Positions 22,094-32,363 of a stretch of 64,000 bases of DNA are shown here, one piece after another. Both the position numbers and the translations under genes were made by a program. The notes beneath the pieces are model-generated. The model was not told the DNA's origin, made no database searches, and was given only the letters and a program-made list of their open reading frames with translations. The DNA lies in the NCBI GenBank assembly GCA_903919315.1, contig CAIXHP010000020.1, positions 55,247-119,246 on the forward strand, written 5' to 3'. The stretch comes from an uncultured Pseudomonadota bacterium (GTDB lineage: Bacteria > Pseudomonadota > Alphaproteobacteria > UBA9219). Position 1 is the first letter of the stretch; each line of letters starts with the position of its first letter.

Positions 22094-22381
22094 TCAGCGG
22101 CCCTTGCAGCGCGGAAGGCAGTTTTTCAACGTCTGTTTGCAATTCGCTGCCGCGCCGAAGAGATCGGCAGCCTCATTGCCGCCGATATTGCGACGGGCGG
22201 CATCGGTATCGGCGCAACGGACGTAATCGGCATTGCATGTGCGCATGCAAGACTCGCGGTCGCTGTCGAGAGTCGTAGCGGCACCGATTCGGCTTGTGTA
22301 GCTATCGGAACGAGGAGCGCCTGAACAGGCGGAGAGAGAGATAATACCGGCGATCAGCAGGAGGGCGGAACGGGGCTTCAT
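22094..22381 (-). CDS. Small putative lipoprotein with Cys pairs
   Basis: MKPRSALLLIAGIISLSACSGAPRSD: signal peptide and lipobox (LSAC); C-terminal CMRTC...C...C...C...C pattern. Confidence 0.6.
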   Translation of the reverse strand: MKPRSALLLIAGIISLSACSGAPRSDSYTSRIGAATTLDSDRESCMRTCNADYVRCADTDAARRNIGGNEAADLFGAAANCKQTLKNCLPRCKGR

Positions 22382-22465
22382 GCGTGCAAAACTCGACATT
22401 TGTCCCCGTCCTCTCGCCCGCCTCCCCTCCCTCGGCTTGGCCAAGGGAGGCGATTTGATGTTACA

Positions 22466-22906
22466 TCAAACGTTCGCTTTGTTCATTTCAGCTTCGGTCT
22501 GCTCGACCTTGGCTTGCGTCGGGCCGCTGTCTTGGCCCTTGGCTTCGGGATCGCGGTCGATCAATTCAATGACGGCCATCGCGGCGGCATCGCCATAGCG
22601 CATACCCGCCTTAAGAACGCGTGTGTAACCACCGGTGCGCTTCGCATAGCGCTCGGCGAGGGTGCCGAACAACTTGCTGACCGTGTCGTTGTCGCGCAGG
22701 ATGGCGAAAGCGCGGCGGCGATTAGCCAAGCCGCCCTTCTTACCAATCGTGATCAGCCGTTCGACAATCGGACGCAAGTCCTTCGCCTTCGGCAACGTGG
22801 TGCGGATCTGTTCGTGCTTGACCAAAGCGGCGACCATATTGGCGAACATCGCCTGACGGTGGCTGCTGGTGATGCCGAACTTACGGCCTGAAACGCCATG
22901 ACGCAT
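22466..22906 (-). CDS. rplQ: 50S ribosomal protein L17
   Basis: [59 protein letters not shown]. Confidence 0.97.
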   Translation of the reverse strand: MRHGVSGRKFGITSSHRQAMFANMVAALVKHEQIRTTLPKAKDLRPIVERLITIGKKGGLANRRRAFAILRDNDTVSKLFGTLAERYAKRTGGYTRVLKAGMRYGDAAAMAVIELIDRDPEAKGQDSGPTQAKVEQTEAEMNKANV

Positions 22907-23023
22907 GGTGATGGTCTCCCTCTATGGTTTGGCCCTGTGATCTCGCCCTGTGGCGCTCATGCAGGCACCGGTTGTCATCAGCTCTGGCCTGACATCAGCA
23001 CCAGAGCGGCAGTAAAAAGTGTC

Positions 23024-24040
23024 TTAGAACGGCTCTTCGAGCTTGCGCGCCAAGTCTTCGATGTTTTCCGGCGGCCAGTTCGGAATCTGCATGCCGAGGT
23101 TCAAGCCCATCTGCTGCAAAACTTCCTTGATCTCGTTCAAGCTCTTGCGGCCAAAGTTCGGCGTACGGAGCATTTCGGATTCTGACTTTTGCACCAGATC
23201 GCCGATGTAAACGATGTTATCGTTCTTGAGGCAATTGGCCGAACGCACCGACAGTTCCAGCTCATCAACCTTGCGCAACAAGTTGCGGTTGAACGGCAGA
23301 TCGCCGACGGCGGCTTCCTGAGCCGAATGCTGACGCGGTTCTTCGAAATTAATGAACAGCTGCAATTGATCTTGCAGAATGCGCGCCGCCACGGCAACAG
23401 CGTCTTCCGGCGTGATCGAGCCGTCGGTTTCGACCGTCATCGACAGCTTGTCATAGTCGGTCACCTGACCGACGCGGCTGTTCTCGACTTTATAAGCCAC
23501 TTTACGCACCGGGCTGAACAGCGCGTCGATCGGAATCAGGCCGATGGGCGTGTCTTCCTTGCGCAGCGCGGCGGCGGGGATATAGCCCTTGCCGGTGTCG
23601 AGCGTCATTTCCATGCTGAGATGAGCGCCGCGATCCAGATTGCAGATCACCAAATCGGGGTTCATGATCTCGATGTCGCCGGTGGTCTCAATCTGCTTCG
23701 CGAGAACCTCGCCGGGGCCTTCCGCGCGCAAACGAACCTTGCGCGGGCCTTCGGCGTGCATGCGCAGCGCCAACGACTTGATGTTCAGGATGATGTCGGT
23801 CACATCCTCGCGCACGCCCGCGACCGAGGAAAATTCATGCAAAACGCCTTCGATCTGCACCGATGTCACCGCAGCGCCCTGCAGCGACGACAGCAAAATG
23901 CGGCGCAGCGCATTGCCGAGCGTCATGGCAAAGCCGCGTTCCAAAGGTTCAATAACAATCGTCGCGTGGCGTTTCGGGTCGTCGGAAGTATGAATTTGCT
24001 TGTTGGCCTGAATAAGTGCCTTCCAATTTTTCTGCAACAC
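23024..24040 (-). CDS. rpoA: DNA-directed RNA polymerase subunit alpha
   Basis: [52 protein letters not shown] ... alpha-[21 protein letters not shown]. Confidence 0.98.
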   Translation of the reverse strand: MLQKNWKALIQANKQIHTSDDPKRHATIVIEPLERGFAMTLGNALRRILLSSLQGAAVTSVQIEGVLHEFSSVAGVREDVTDIILNIKSLALRMHAEGPRKVRLRAEGPGEVLAKQIETTGDIEIMNPDLVICNLDRGAHLSMEMTLDTGKGYIPAAALRKEDTPIGLIPIDALFSPVRKVAYKVENSRVGQVTDYDKLSMTVETDGSITPEDAVAVAARILQDQLQLFINFEEPRQHSAQEAAVGDLPFNRNLLRKVDELELSVRSANCLKNDNIVYIGDLVQKSESEMLRTPNFGRKSLNEIKEVLQQMGLNLGMQIPNWPPENIEDLARKLEEPF

Positions 24041-24096
24041 GGGTCGACCCCATCAGTTCGAGAACGAGAAAAGCGGCTAAGCCGCGAAAAAACAAA

Positions 24097-24522
24097 TCAA
24101 ACGCGGCGCTTCTTACGAGGACGGCAACCGTTGTGCGGGATCGGCGTCACATCGCGAATCGATGTGACCATAAAGCCAACCGACTGAAGAGCGCGCAAAG
24201 CTGATTCACGGCCCGAACCCGGCCCCTTGACCTCGACTTCGACCGTGCGCACGCCATGCTCCATGGCCTTGCGGCCCGCATCTTCGGCAGCCATCTGCGC
24301 GGCGTAGGGCGTGGACTTGCGCGAGCCCTTAAAGCCCATAAGGCCCGAAGACGACCACGCAATCGTGTTGCCCTGCGCGTCGGCGATGGTCACGACCGTG
24401 TTGTTAAAGCTGGCGTTCACATGCGCCACGCCGTTCACAATATTCTTGCGTTCACGGCGACGCGTGCGGCCGGCGGGAGCTTTGGAGCTTTTCTGATCAG
24501 CAGTCTTGGTGGCAGTCGCCAT
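24097..24522 (-). CDS. rpsK: 30S ribosomal protein S11
   Basis: [53 protein letters not shown]...[11 protein letters not shown]. Confidence 0.98.
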   Translation of the reverse strand: MATATKTADQKSSKAPAGRTRRRERKNIVNGVAHVNASFNNTVVTIADAQGNTIAWSSSGLMGFKGSRKSTPYAAQMAAEDAGRKAMEHGVRTVEVEVKGPGSGRESALRALQSVGFMVTSIRDVTPIPHNGCRPRKKRRV

Positions 24523-24547
24523 GATCCGGTCTTCCTATCGTTCCAGG

Positions 24548-24928
24548 TTATTTCTTGGTGGCAATCTTCTTGCCAGCGATCGGCTTCGCCGGACCCTTGC
24601 GAGTACGCGCGTTCGTGTGGGTGCGTTGGCCATGCACAGGCAGGCCCTTGCGATGACGCAGCCCGCGATAGCAGCCCAAATCCATCAGGCGCTTGATGTT
24701 CATGGAAACTTCGCGGCGCAGATCGCCCTCGACCTTGTAATTCTTGTCAATGTCCTCGCGGATGCGGAGGAGTTCAGATTCGGTCAGCTGGTTGACCCGC
24801 TTTTCGGGGGCCAGACCGGTACGTTCGCAGATTTCCTGCGAATTTGCCGGGCCAATGCCATAAATGTAACGCAACGCAATGTGCAGCGGCTTTCCCGCCG
24901 GAATGTTGACGCCTGCAATACGGGCCAC
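24548..24928 (-). CDS. rpsM: 30S ribosomal protein S13 (GTG start proposed)
   Basis: (V)[25 protein letters not shown]...; mRNA AACGAAGGAGAGCCTC-GTG places a strong Shine-Dalgarno before GTG 24928. Confidence 0.95.
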   Translation of the reverse strand: MARIAGVNIPAGKPLHIALRYIYGIGPANSQEICERTGLAPEKRVNQLTESELLRIREDIDKNYKVEGDLRREVSMNIKRLMDLGCYRGLRHRKGLPVHGQRTHTNARTRKGPAKPIAGKKIATKK

Positions 24929-25149
24929 GAGGCTCTCCTTCGTTGTTAGCCGCAACGCTCCGGTGCTTGGCGCGACCGTGCTGCGACGTTTGTTTTCGCC
25001 ACGAACTCACCCCATTTCCCGCCAACACAAAAACCACCCGGCTCCCCGAAAGGGCATCCGCGGCGGTCCAATTGGCTGTCTTGAGGGCCGAAACCCCAAA
25101 CACAAGACACAAACAGGGGCTCAGCCCCCTGTCTGGAGCCGAGGAGCGC

Positions 25150-25177
25150 AGTATAGGCAAGCCTCCCCACGAGTCAA
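25150..25177 (-). promoter_or_regulatory. Candidate sigma70 promoter for rpsM-rpsK-rpoA-rplQ
   Basis: Minus strand TTGACT-(16 nt)-TATACT, 5/6 matches in each hexamer, about 220 nt upstream of the rpsM GTG. Confidence 0.65.
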
Positions 25178-25253
25178 GCACTACCGCTGCGCTTTTTTAC
25201 CCACATTCACGGTGTTATTTCAACAAGATAGCGGCAACCACGCACAAAAACAC

Positions 25254-27023
25254 CTAAACCGCAGCCCGAGCATCCGGCGGAGTCGGCCCGGTAAGGGTGG
25301 CAATATCAAGGCAATAAGGGATACGAATATCAAAACTCGCCCCCTTGTAAAGCTCCGATGTCACCCGAATGGTGCCGCCGAGCTTCCGCACCTCCTGCTC
25401 CACCACCTCCATGCCGACTCCTCGGCCCGACATGGTGGTTAATTTTTCGCTTGTAGAAAAACCCCACGAAAAAATACGCTGGATCACGGTCTGATCGTCT
25501 TCAAGACGCCACGCGCCATCGGGATCGCTCGCCGCCAGCTTGGCGCGAACGCGCGAGGGGTCGATTCCATTTCCGTCGTCGCTGATAACGATGCGCAAAA
25601 TTTTGCCGTCCCCAGATTCGGCAGAAACAATCTCAGTTTCAACGATCACCTGCCCTGCCGGATCTTTGCCGCGCGCCATGCGCGTAACGGGCGGCTCGAT
25701 GCCGTGATCCATGATATTTCGCGCAACGTGCGTCAGCGAGAACAGAAATTCCTGCATGGACTGGGTCAAAACGCGCGGGTTGCTGCCGCTGAACTTCACC
25801 GGCTTGATCTGCTTGTCCACCACGCTCGTCAGCTCTTGCAAACTGCGCTCGAAAGAATGGAAACAGTCGCGAACAGGCACGGCGGCAATAGCGCTTAGAT
25901 AATGCTGGATCAACGCCGGTTCAATTCCGCGCTTGTGCATCATCCGCGCAAAGTCGTAGAGCGAGTCTTCGTCGATCTCGCGAACATTGCCGCGCCATTC
26001 GTGTTCGCCGCCGAGAAGTTCGCTCACCTCGTCCGTAACCGTCAAAAGGGCGGCGGCGATTCGCGTACGCCCGGCATCCAGCCGCGCACGAAACTCCGCG
26101 TCCACTTCGGCTTCGGGCCCACGCAGATCATTTTCCACTTCGTGAAGAATTTGCGCCAACTCGACCAGATTGAAGTGCCGTACGGTCGCCTTCAGCGTAT
26201 GCAGCTGACGCAGCAACGCCGCGCTGTTCTTGACTCCGACCGTCCGCGTTCCGGCTTCGTTAAGGAAGACCCGCAAATGCGCCAATGTCGCCCGAAACTG
26301 GTTACGCTCCTTAAAGATACGGCAAATCATTTCCGCAAAGGCTTGCTGCCTGAGGGCGTTCTGCTGGGCTTCTTGTTCCTCCGTCTGATCCGTCGCGATC
26401 AGAACAACGCTAAACAATTCACCGTTCTTGCCGTAAATCGGGCGGTACACAAGCGTGACATGCCGCTTTTGGCTATGCGGAAATTGCTGCGGCAAAAACT
26501 TGACGACATCGTCGAATCCCAAGGCATGATCCGGCTGGAAAAGCACGTTGAGCCACTCCAGAAAATCAGCGCGCCCCTCGTCGGGCGTCCCCAAAACATC
26601 GGCGATATGCCTGTCGGCCGGAATGGTTTCCAGCAGTTCGAGGCATGCCTGCGAATAAACCTTGCCGCACACGCCCGTGGAGTCGAAAACCAGGAAGCCC
26701 TGCCCCAAGCTGTTGACAAGAACTTCCGTCAAACGAGCCTGATCCGCCACATGGCGATGGACGCGAAAGTTCAGGATGTAGAGGCCGCCGATACCGACGA
26801 ACGCCGCCACAACCATGACGCCCCACGCCATCAGATGGGTCACGGGAGCGTAGCCGAACACCGGTAAAGCCGTCGCGCCCAACAGCATCAGAACAATCGC
26901 CGTCATCCCCGCCAGCGAAGTGTGGATGATATCGACGTGCCGTACGGTCTCGGTAAGAACGGCCTCGCTCAGCGCTGACTTCGGAGACGGCGAGATGTCG
27001 TCGCTGGAGGAGGCAGTGGACAT
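25254..27023 (-). CDS. Membrane-anchored CheA-like histidine kinase (2 TM, PAS-like, HPt-like, HATPase)
   Basis: HPt-like LHTLKATVRHFNLVELAQILHEVEN; CheA-type ATPase HVARNIMDHGIEPP...ISDDGNGIDPSRV...FSTSEKLTTMSGRGVGMEVV. A TTG start at 27047 overlapping the upstream stop is an alternative. Confidence 0.8.
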   Translation of the reverse strand: MSTASSSDDISPSPKSALSEAVLTETVRHVDIIHTSLAGMTAIVLMLLGATALPVFGYAPVTHLMAWGVMVVAAFVGIGGLYILNFRVHRHVADQARLTEVLVNSLGQGFLVFDSTGVCGKVYSQACLELLETIPADRHIADVLGTPDEGRADFLEWLNVLFQPDHALGFDDVVKFLPQQFPHSQKRHVTLVYRPIYGKNGELFSVVLIATDQTEEQEAQQNALRQQAFAEMICRIFKERNQFRATLAHLRVFLNEAGTRTVGVKNSAALLRQLHTLKATVRHFNLVELAQILHEVENDLRGPEAEVDAEFRARLDAGRTRIAAALLTVTDEVSELLGGEHEWRGNVREIDEDSLYDFARMMHKRGIEPALIQHYLSAIAAVPVRDCFHSFERSLQELTSVVDKQIKPVKFSGSNPRVLTQSMQEFLFSLTHVARNIMDHGIEPPVTRMARGKDPAGQVIVETEIVSAESGDGKILRIVISDDGNGIDPSRVRAKLAASDPDGAWRLEDDQTVIQRIFSWGFSTSEKLTTMSGRGVGMEVVEQEVRKLGGTIRVTSELYKGASFDIRIPYCLDIATLTGPTPPDARAAV

Positions 27024-27043
27024 AGCGGCCCGATTCTGTTGCT

Positions 27044-27562
27044 TCAATTCAATTTGTTATCGTTCTGGTTGGCATAAAGGGCGACGTGCACCTGAAACAA
27101 CTGGCCATCCAGATAAAAAGGAATAATCATATAACGGCCCCGGTGAAACTGGCAGACGAAATGCCCCCGCCCGGTCACAACGCTCGGAATGCCGAGCCGC
27201 AAGCTATAGCCGCGCCCGTTCAACTCCGTCTTGATTTGGCCGAAAATCATGTTGGTGATTTCGCCAACGGCATCAACGGCCATCTCGTGAGTCACGGAAA
27301 CCGAGTGGCCGATGATCTGCGGCAAAATGTCACGCACCGTCTCAAACGTCAGGCACAAAGTCAGCGTGCCCTCCAGCTGATTTTGCACCATGCCGATCAC
27401 GCCGGAGACATCGCCAACGAGAGACACCATGCCTTCGCCGACCTCATAGTCGCCAGGAACGACGCTGACGGCGAACGTGTCGCGCATGGCGGAACAAACC
27501 GCCGACGAAATTTCCTTTGAAAGCGTCTCGTCAAGAGCGAGATGCTGCGGTACCTGTGCCAT
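27044..27562 (-). CDS. CheX-domain protein (chemotaxis phosphatase family)
   Basis: MAVDAVGEITNMIFGQIKTELNGRGYSLRLGIPSVVTGRGH; conserved E-x-x-N (EITN) of CheX/CheC phosphatases. Confidence 0.8.
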   Translation of the reverse strand: MAQVPQHLALDETLSKEISSAVCSAMRDTFAVSVVPGDYEVGEGMVSLVGDVSGVIGMVQNQLEGTLTLCLTFETVRDILPQIIGHSVSVTHEMAVDAVGEITNMIFGQIKTELNGRGYSLRLGIPSVVTGRGHFVCQFHRGRYMIIPFYLDGQLFQVHVALYANQNDNKLN

Positions 27563-27610
27563 GTACTATCCCCCGCTCTGCAAAACCAAAAAGCAGTACC
27601 AAACCATCGG

Positions 27611-28051
27611 TCAAACGCGCCCGGCCTGCTGACCCGTCTGCCGCTTACGCTTGATCCACTCGTAAATTTCGAACAGCTTCTTGCTCAGATCGCCCGGCGA
27701 TACCGGCTTGATGATATAGGACGTAGCCCCGGCCTTAATCGCCTTCATGATGTTCTGCTGTTCCGACTCGGCCGTCAACATGACGAAGGCGGTGTCGGTA
27801 TACTCGCTCTTGGCGCGAAAATAACTCAGCACCTCAAGCCCCGATATGGTCGGCATATTCCAGTCTAGAAAGACAATGTCATAGGGCTGCGTCGCCTCGC
27901 GCGCCTTTTGAACAAGGTCAATCGCCTCGTTACCGTCAGCCGCCGTCTGAATGTCGTTAATTTTTGCGTCCTGCAACGTGTTGCGGACAAACTGACGAAC
28001 CAAAAAATGGTCATCGGCGACGAGAACCTTGAGTTGCGACAGTTGACTCAC
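27611..28051 (-). CDS. Single-domain response regulator (GTG start proposed)
   Basis: KVLVADDHFLVRQFVRNTLQ...YDIVFLDWNMPTISGLEVL...TAFVMLTAESEQQNIMKAIKAGATSYIIKP; GTG at 28051 preceded by GGGAG. Confidence 0.88.
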   Translation of the reverse strand: MSQLSQLKVLVADDHFLVRQFVRNTLQDAKINDIQTAADGNEAIDLVQKAREATQPYDIVFLDWNMPTISGLEVLSYFRAKSEYTDTAFVMLTAESEQQNIMKAIKAGATSYIIKPVSPGDLSKKLFEIYEWIKRKRQTGQQAGRV

Positions 28052-28276
28052 GTTTTTTCTCCCATCCAGATACTCGCCGAAACCAGTTGCCCGCCCTTCC
28101 CGGATAGGAAGTGTGGCGGTTTCGGGCCTAACCCCGCAACCCGAACCGTGGAAGTTGCATACTTCCAGCAGGATCTTTCGCATAAATTTCTTGCCGTATC
28201 GTTAAGATGCTCCCGAGCCGCAGCGAGAGCAAGAGAAGACATTTATTCGGCTAGAACAACGACGCAAACAGGCGGT

Positions 28277-28930
28277 TCAGACAACCAACCCCAAAGCGCC
28301 CTCAAGCGCCCGAAACACGTCCGGCATAGGAGCCATGCCGTCGACAGCCTTAAGCACACCACGCGCGGCGTAATAAGGAAGAATGGGCGCGGTCTCGTCG
28401 CGATAGGCCTTGAGCCTCGTCTTCATAGCTTCGGCATTGTCGTCGGCGCGGCGGCTGAAATCCGTTCCGGCGCATTGATCACACACGCCGGGCGCGCGTG
28501 TCGGTTTAAAACGGTCATGATAGCCCTCACCGCACTTGGCGCAGGTGAAGCGGCCCGCCACGCGCTCCACCAACTTGCCCTCATCAACCTTTAGCTCAAC
28601 AACGGCATCCAACTTGCTGTTAACATTCAGCAACATCTTGTCGAGAGCCTGAGCCTGAGGAATCGTGCGCGGAAAGCCGTCCAAAATAAAGCCTTTGGCG
28701 CAGTCGGGCTGGGCGATTCGCTCCGAAATCAAACGAATCATCAACTCGTCCGGCACCAAGGCGCCGCGATCCATGATCGCCTTAGCTTCCTGTCCCAGCG
28801 GTTCGCCCTTGCGAACGGCTGCACGCAGCATGTCGCCGGTGGAAAGTTGGACAAGGCCGTATTTTTCTTCGAGCTGACGCGCCTGAGTCCCCTTACCGGC
28901 TCCCGGCGGCCCCAACAGAATGATGTTCAT
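28277..28930 (-). CDS. adk: Adenylate kinase
   Basis: MNIILLGPPGAGKGTQARQLEEKYGLVQLSTGDMLRAAV...FILDGFPRTIPQAQAL; four-Cys lid CAKC...CDQC. Confidence 0.97.
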   Translation of the reverse strand: MNIILLGPPGAGKGTQARQLEEKYGLVQLSTGDMLRAAVRKGEPLGQEAKAIMDRGALVPDELMIRLISERIAQPDCAKGFILDGFPRTIPQAQALDKMLLNVNSKLDAVVELKVDEGKLVERVAGRFTCAKCGEGYHDRFKPTRAPGVCDQCAGTDFSRRADDNAEAMKTRLKAYRDETAPILPYYAARGVLKAVDGMAPMPDVFRALEGALGLVV

Positions 28931-28949
28931 GCGCCTGCCCTCTTCGGAA

Positions 28950-30296
28950 TTACCGCCCGCCACGCAGCTTCGATTTTTTGATGAGTCCCTCGTACTGATG
29001 CGCGATCAGATGCGATTGAACCCTTGAGATCGTGTCAATCGTCACGCTCACTACGATCAACAGCGACGTGCCGCCAAGGTAGAAAGGAATCGCGGCGCTT
29101 TGCTTCATCAAGATTTCCGGCAGCAAGCAGATAACAACCAGATAGGCCGCCCCAACAACCGTAAGGCGCGACAGCACATAGTCGAAATAATCAGCCGTGT
29201 TCTTACCGGGACGAATGCCGGGAACAAAGCCGCCATATTTCTTGAGATTATCCGCCGTTTCAACCGGATTGAACACAACCGCCGTGTAGAAGAACGAAAA
29301 GAAGGTAATCAGCGCGGCATACAGCACCATAAACAAAGGCTTGCCATGCCCCAGCGCCGTCACAATATCCGCCAGAATCCCGCCCTTTTGCTGCACATCG
29401 GTAAAGCTGGCCATCGTCAACGGAAACAGCAGGAGCGAACTGGCAAAAATCGGCGGAATAACGCCGGACGTGTTCAGCTTGAGCGGAAGATGCGAAGCCT
29501 CGCCGCCATAGATCTTGTTGCCGACTTGACGCTTCGGATAGTTGACGAGAATGCGCCGTTGCGCCCGTTCGCAATACACGCAAACCGCGAGAACGACGAC
29601 GATCAAGGCAACGATGAACAGGATAAACCACGGCGACAAAGCCCCCGTGCGCCCCTGCTCCAACGTCTGAACCATCGCGTGCGGCAAGTTAGCGACAATG
29701 CCCGAATAGATGATCAGCGACGTGCCGTTGCCGATGCCGCGCGCCGTAATCTGCTCGCCGAGCCACATCAGAAACACCGTGCCGCCCGTCAAGGTAATCA
29801 CCGTGATGATTCGAAAGAACGGCCCCGGCGCAACAACCGGAGAATTGCCCCCCGACATCATATTTTCAAGTCCGACCGCCATGCCATAGGATTGGACGAT
29901 AGCAAACAAAACGGTGAGATAACGCGAATATTGGTTGAGACGAACGCGCCCGGCCTCGCCTTCCTTCTTCATCGCCTCAAAGCTCGGCACGATTGCCGAC
30001 AAAAGCTGAACGATGATCGAAGCGGTAATATAGGGCATGACGCTCAACGCAAAGATCGTCATACGCTTCAAAGCGCCGCCGGAAAACATGTCGAACATGC
30101 CAAGGATGCCGCCGCCATGCTGCTTAAAAAGCTCACCCAATGACACAGGGTCGATGCCCGGCACGGGGATGTAAGTGCCGAGACGGAAAACAATCAAAGC
30201 CATCAACGTGAACCAGATGCGGCTTTTCAGTTCCGTCGCCTTGCCAAAGGCGGACATATTGATGCTGGAGGCGAGCGTTTCTGCAGGTGAGGCCAT
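28950..30296 (-). CDS. secY: Protein translocase subunit SecY
   Basis: FRLGTYIPVPGIDP...FDMFSGGALKRMTIFALSVMPYITASIIVQLL...; ~10 TM. Confidence 0.98.
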   Translation of the reverse strand: MASPAETLASSINMSAFGKATELKSRIWFTLMALIVFRLGTYIPVPGIDPVSLGELFKQHGGGILGMFDMFSGGALKRMTIFALSVMPYITASIIVQLLSAIVPSFEAMKKEGEAGRVRLNQYSRYLTVLFAIVQSYGMAVGLENMMSGGNSPVVAPGPFFRIITVITLTGGTVFLMWLGEQITARGIGNGTSLIIYSGIVANLPHAMVQTLEQGRTGALSPWFILFIVALIVVVLAVCVYCERAQRRILVNYPKRQVGNKIYGGEASHLPLKLNTSGVIPPIFASSLLLFPLTMASFTDVQQKGGILADIVTALGHGKPLFMVLYAALITFFSFFYTAVVFNPVETADNLKKYGGFVPGIRPGKNTADYFDYVLSRLTVVGAAYLVVICLLPEILMKQSAAIPFYLGGTSLLIVVSVTIDTISRVQSHLIAHQYEGLIKKSKLRGGR

Positions 30297-30458
30297 GTTC
30301 CGTATCGCTGATAAGGGAAAAGATAACGAATGATATAGGGCCGTTGCCGCGCCAGCACAAGGCCTAGAACGGAATCGCGCAGCAAAAAGCCATCAACCGC
30401 CGCGCCACCGCGCCCCGATTGAATCAGCATAGATTTGTGTTTGAGTTTAACGCCCTAT

Positions 30459-30487
30459 CGTCATGCTCGCGAAGGCGAGCATCCCAT
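30459..30487. repeat. Palindromic repeat CGTCATGCTCGC-GAAG-GCGAGCATCCC (copy 2)
   Basis: Same architecture as copy 1 with compensatory arm changes. Confidence 0.7.
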
Positions 30488-30546
30488 ATTTTGAATCCAT
30501 TGAGAGCGTCACGGAATCGGCCGAATCACACAACCAATCGCAGGAC

Positions 30547-30584
30547 AAAAAAATTGCCCCGTTCGGGAATGAACGGGGCAATTT
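30547..30584 (-). terminator. Rho-independent terminator downstream of rplO
   Basis: Minus strand AAATTGCCCCGTTC-ATTCCC-GAACGGGGCAATTT followed by TTTT: perfect 14-bp stem and T-tract. Confidence 0.88.
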
Positions 30585-30614
30585 GAAATCACCGTAAAAC
30601 GCGCAAAAAACGCA

Positions 30615-31097
30615 TCAGGCCGCTTCGGTCGTCTCCACGTTCGCCGTGAGGGTCACCTTGCCGCCCGCCTTTTCAATCGCGGCGATGGCCGAGGCCGAAG
30701 CTCCGGCCACGGTCAAAGCAACCTTGACCTTGATCTCGCCCTTGCCGAGCAAGCGCACGCCGTCTTTCGACTTTGTGACGACACCGGTTTCCAAAAGCAT
30801 GGCTTCCGTGATCGGCTTCTTGGCATCCAAACGGCCCGCCTCGATGGCCTGCTGCAAACGGCCCACGTTCAGCTCGGCATAATCCATCGGGAACATCGTC
30901 TTAAAGCCACGCTTCGGCAAACGGCGATGCAACGGCATCTGGCCGCCTTCAAAGCCACGGATCGAAACGCCCGTACGCGCTTTCTGACCCTTTACGCCGC
31001 GACCGCAGGTTTTGCCCTTGCCTGAGCCAATACCGCGACCGACCGACATCGGCTTCTTGCGAGCGCCTTCGTTATCGCGCAAATCGTTAAGTTTCAT
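30615..31097 (-). CDS. rplO: 50S ribosomal protein L15
   Basis: [65 protein letters not shown]. Confidence 0.98.
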   Translation of the reverse strand: MKLNDLRDNEGARKKPMSVGRGIGSGKGKTCGRGVKGQKARTGVSIRGFEGGQMPLHRRLPKRGFKTMFPMDYAELNVGRLQQAIEAGRLDAKKPITEAMLLETGVVTKSKDGVRLLGKGEIKVKVALTVAGASASAIAAIEKAGGKVTLTANVETTEAA

Positions 31098-31138
31098 GTT
31101 CCTACCCCTTCATAAACCTTTGACTTCGGCCCAAGGCC

Positions 31139-31369
31139 TTAGCCGTGAATTTCGCCTTCGCCGTCGATCCGCACCAGATGCCGCACCTTGCGGATCATAC
31201 CGCGCACGGCGGGCGAATCTTCCAAAACGCGGCTGGCGCGAGGCTTACCCAGCCCCAACCCCACCAGCGTGTCGCGCATGCCCTGCTTGATCTTGGTCAC
31301 GCTGCCCGTCTGAACGACCGTCAGCGTTTTCTTATCGGCAGGCGCCTTTTTCTGTGCCTTGGTTGCCAT
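31139..31369 (-). CDS. rpmD: 50S ribosomal protein L30
   Basis: LTVVQTGSVTKIKQGMRDTLVGLGLGKPRASRVLEDSPAVRGMIRKVRHLVRI. Confidence 0.96.
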   Translation of the reverse strand: MATKAQKKAPADKKTLTVVQTGSVTKIKQGMRDTLVGLGLGKPRASRVLEDSPAVRGMIRKVRHLVRIDGEGEIHG

Positions 31370-31397
31370 AACTGCACCTTATCCTAAATGGGCTAAC

Positions 31398-31967
31398 TTA
31401 CGCTTCCTTGCCTTCGCCATGCTCCGCCTGCTTACGGCCGAGAATATCGCTGACCTTCTTGCCGCGACGCACCGCGACCGAACGCGGGCTGGCGACCTGA
31501 TCGAGCGCGGCAAAAGTCGCCTTGATCATGTTGTGGGGGTTGGATGTGCCGACCGACTTGGCCACCACGTCCTGAATCCCCAAAGCTTCAAACACGGCGC
31601 GCATCGGGCCGCCCGCGATGATGCCGGTACCGGCAGGAGCCGCGCGCAAAACGACGCTTCCCGCGCCATAAGTACCGCGCACGTCATGATGCAGAGTGCG
31701 GCCTTCGCGCAAAGGAATACGGCGCATCTTGCGCTTCGCCGCGTCCGTCGCCTTCTTGATGGCTTCGGGAACTTCGCGCGCCTTGCCGGTGCCGATGCCC
31801 ACTTTGCCCTTGCCATCGCCGATGACGACCAGCGCCGCCATGGCGAAACGCTTACCGCCCTTCACAACCTTGGCGACACGGTTGATCCCGACCAATTTCT
31901 CGATCAGATCACCGCCCTCGCGTTCATCGCGGTTTTCGGACGATTCGGATTTTTTCGGCTTCGCCAT
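31398..31967 (-). CDS. rpsE: 30S ribosomal protein S5
   Basis: [54 protein letters not shown]. Confidence 0.97.
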   Translation of the reverse strand: MAKPKKSESSENRDEREGGDLIEKLVGINRVAKVVKGGKRFAMAALVVIGDGKGKVGIGTGKAREVPEAIKKATDAAKRKMRRIPLREGRTLHHDVRGTYGAGSVVLRAAPAGTGIIAGGPMRAVFEALGIQDVVAKSVGTSNPHNMIKATFAALDQVASPRSVAVRRGKKVSDILGRKQAEHGEGKEA

Positions 31968-31983
31968 ACTACGGATTCTCCCC

Positions 31984-32346
31984 TTAGAAATAGAGGCCGG
32001 CTTCGCGAGCCGCCTCGGCCAATTCCTTAACGCGACCGTGATAGACGTAACCGCCACGGTCGAAAACAACCTGCGTAACGCCCGCCTTCTTGGCGCGTTC
32101 CGCGACGAGCTTGCCGACGGCCACAGCGGCCTTTTTATCGGCGCCCGTCCTCAACGTCTTGCGCAAATCCGCATCGAGCGTCGAAGCCGAAGCCAAGGTC
32201 TTGCCCTGAGCGTCGTCGATCACCTGAGCGTAAATGTTCGCGCCCGAGCGATAAACGGACAAACGAGCCCGCCCCCGCGCCTTGCGCTTGATCTGGTAAC
32301 GCGTGCGTTCCGTACGGCGCGCGTGAAGTTCTTTCGGTGTCATCAT
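31984..32346 (-). CDS. rplR: 50S ribosomal protein L18
   Basis: [33 protein letters not shown]...[28 protein letters not shown]. Confidence 0.97.
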   Translation of the reverse strand: MMTPKELHARRTERTRYQIKRKARGRARLSVYRSGANIYAQVIDDAQGKTLASASTLDADLRKTLRTGADKKAAVAVGKLVAERAKKAGVTQVVFDRGGYVYHGRVKELAEAAREAGLYF

Positions 32347-32363
32347 AGCTTTACCCTCAAACC

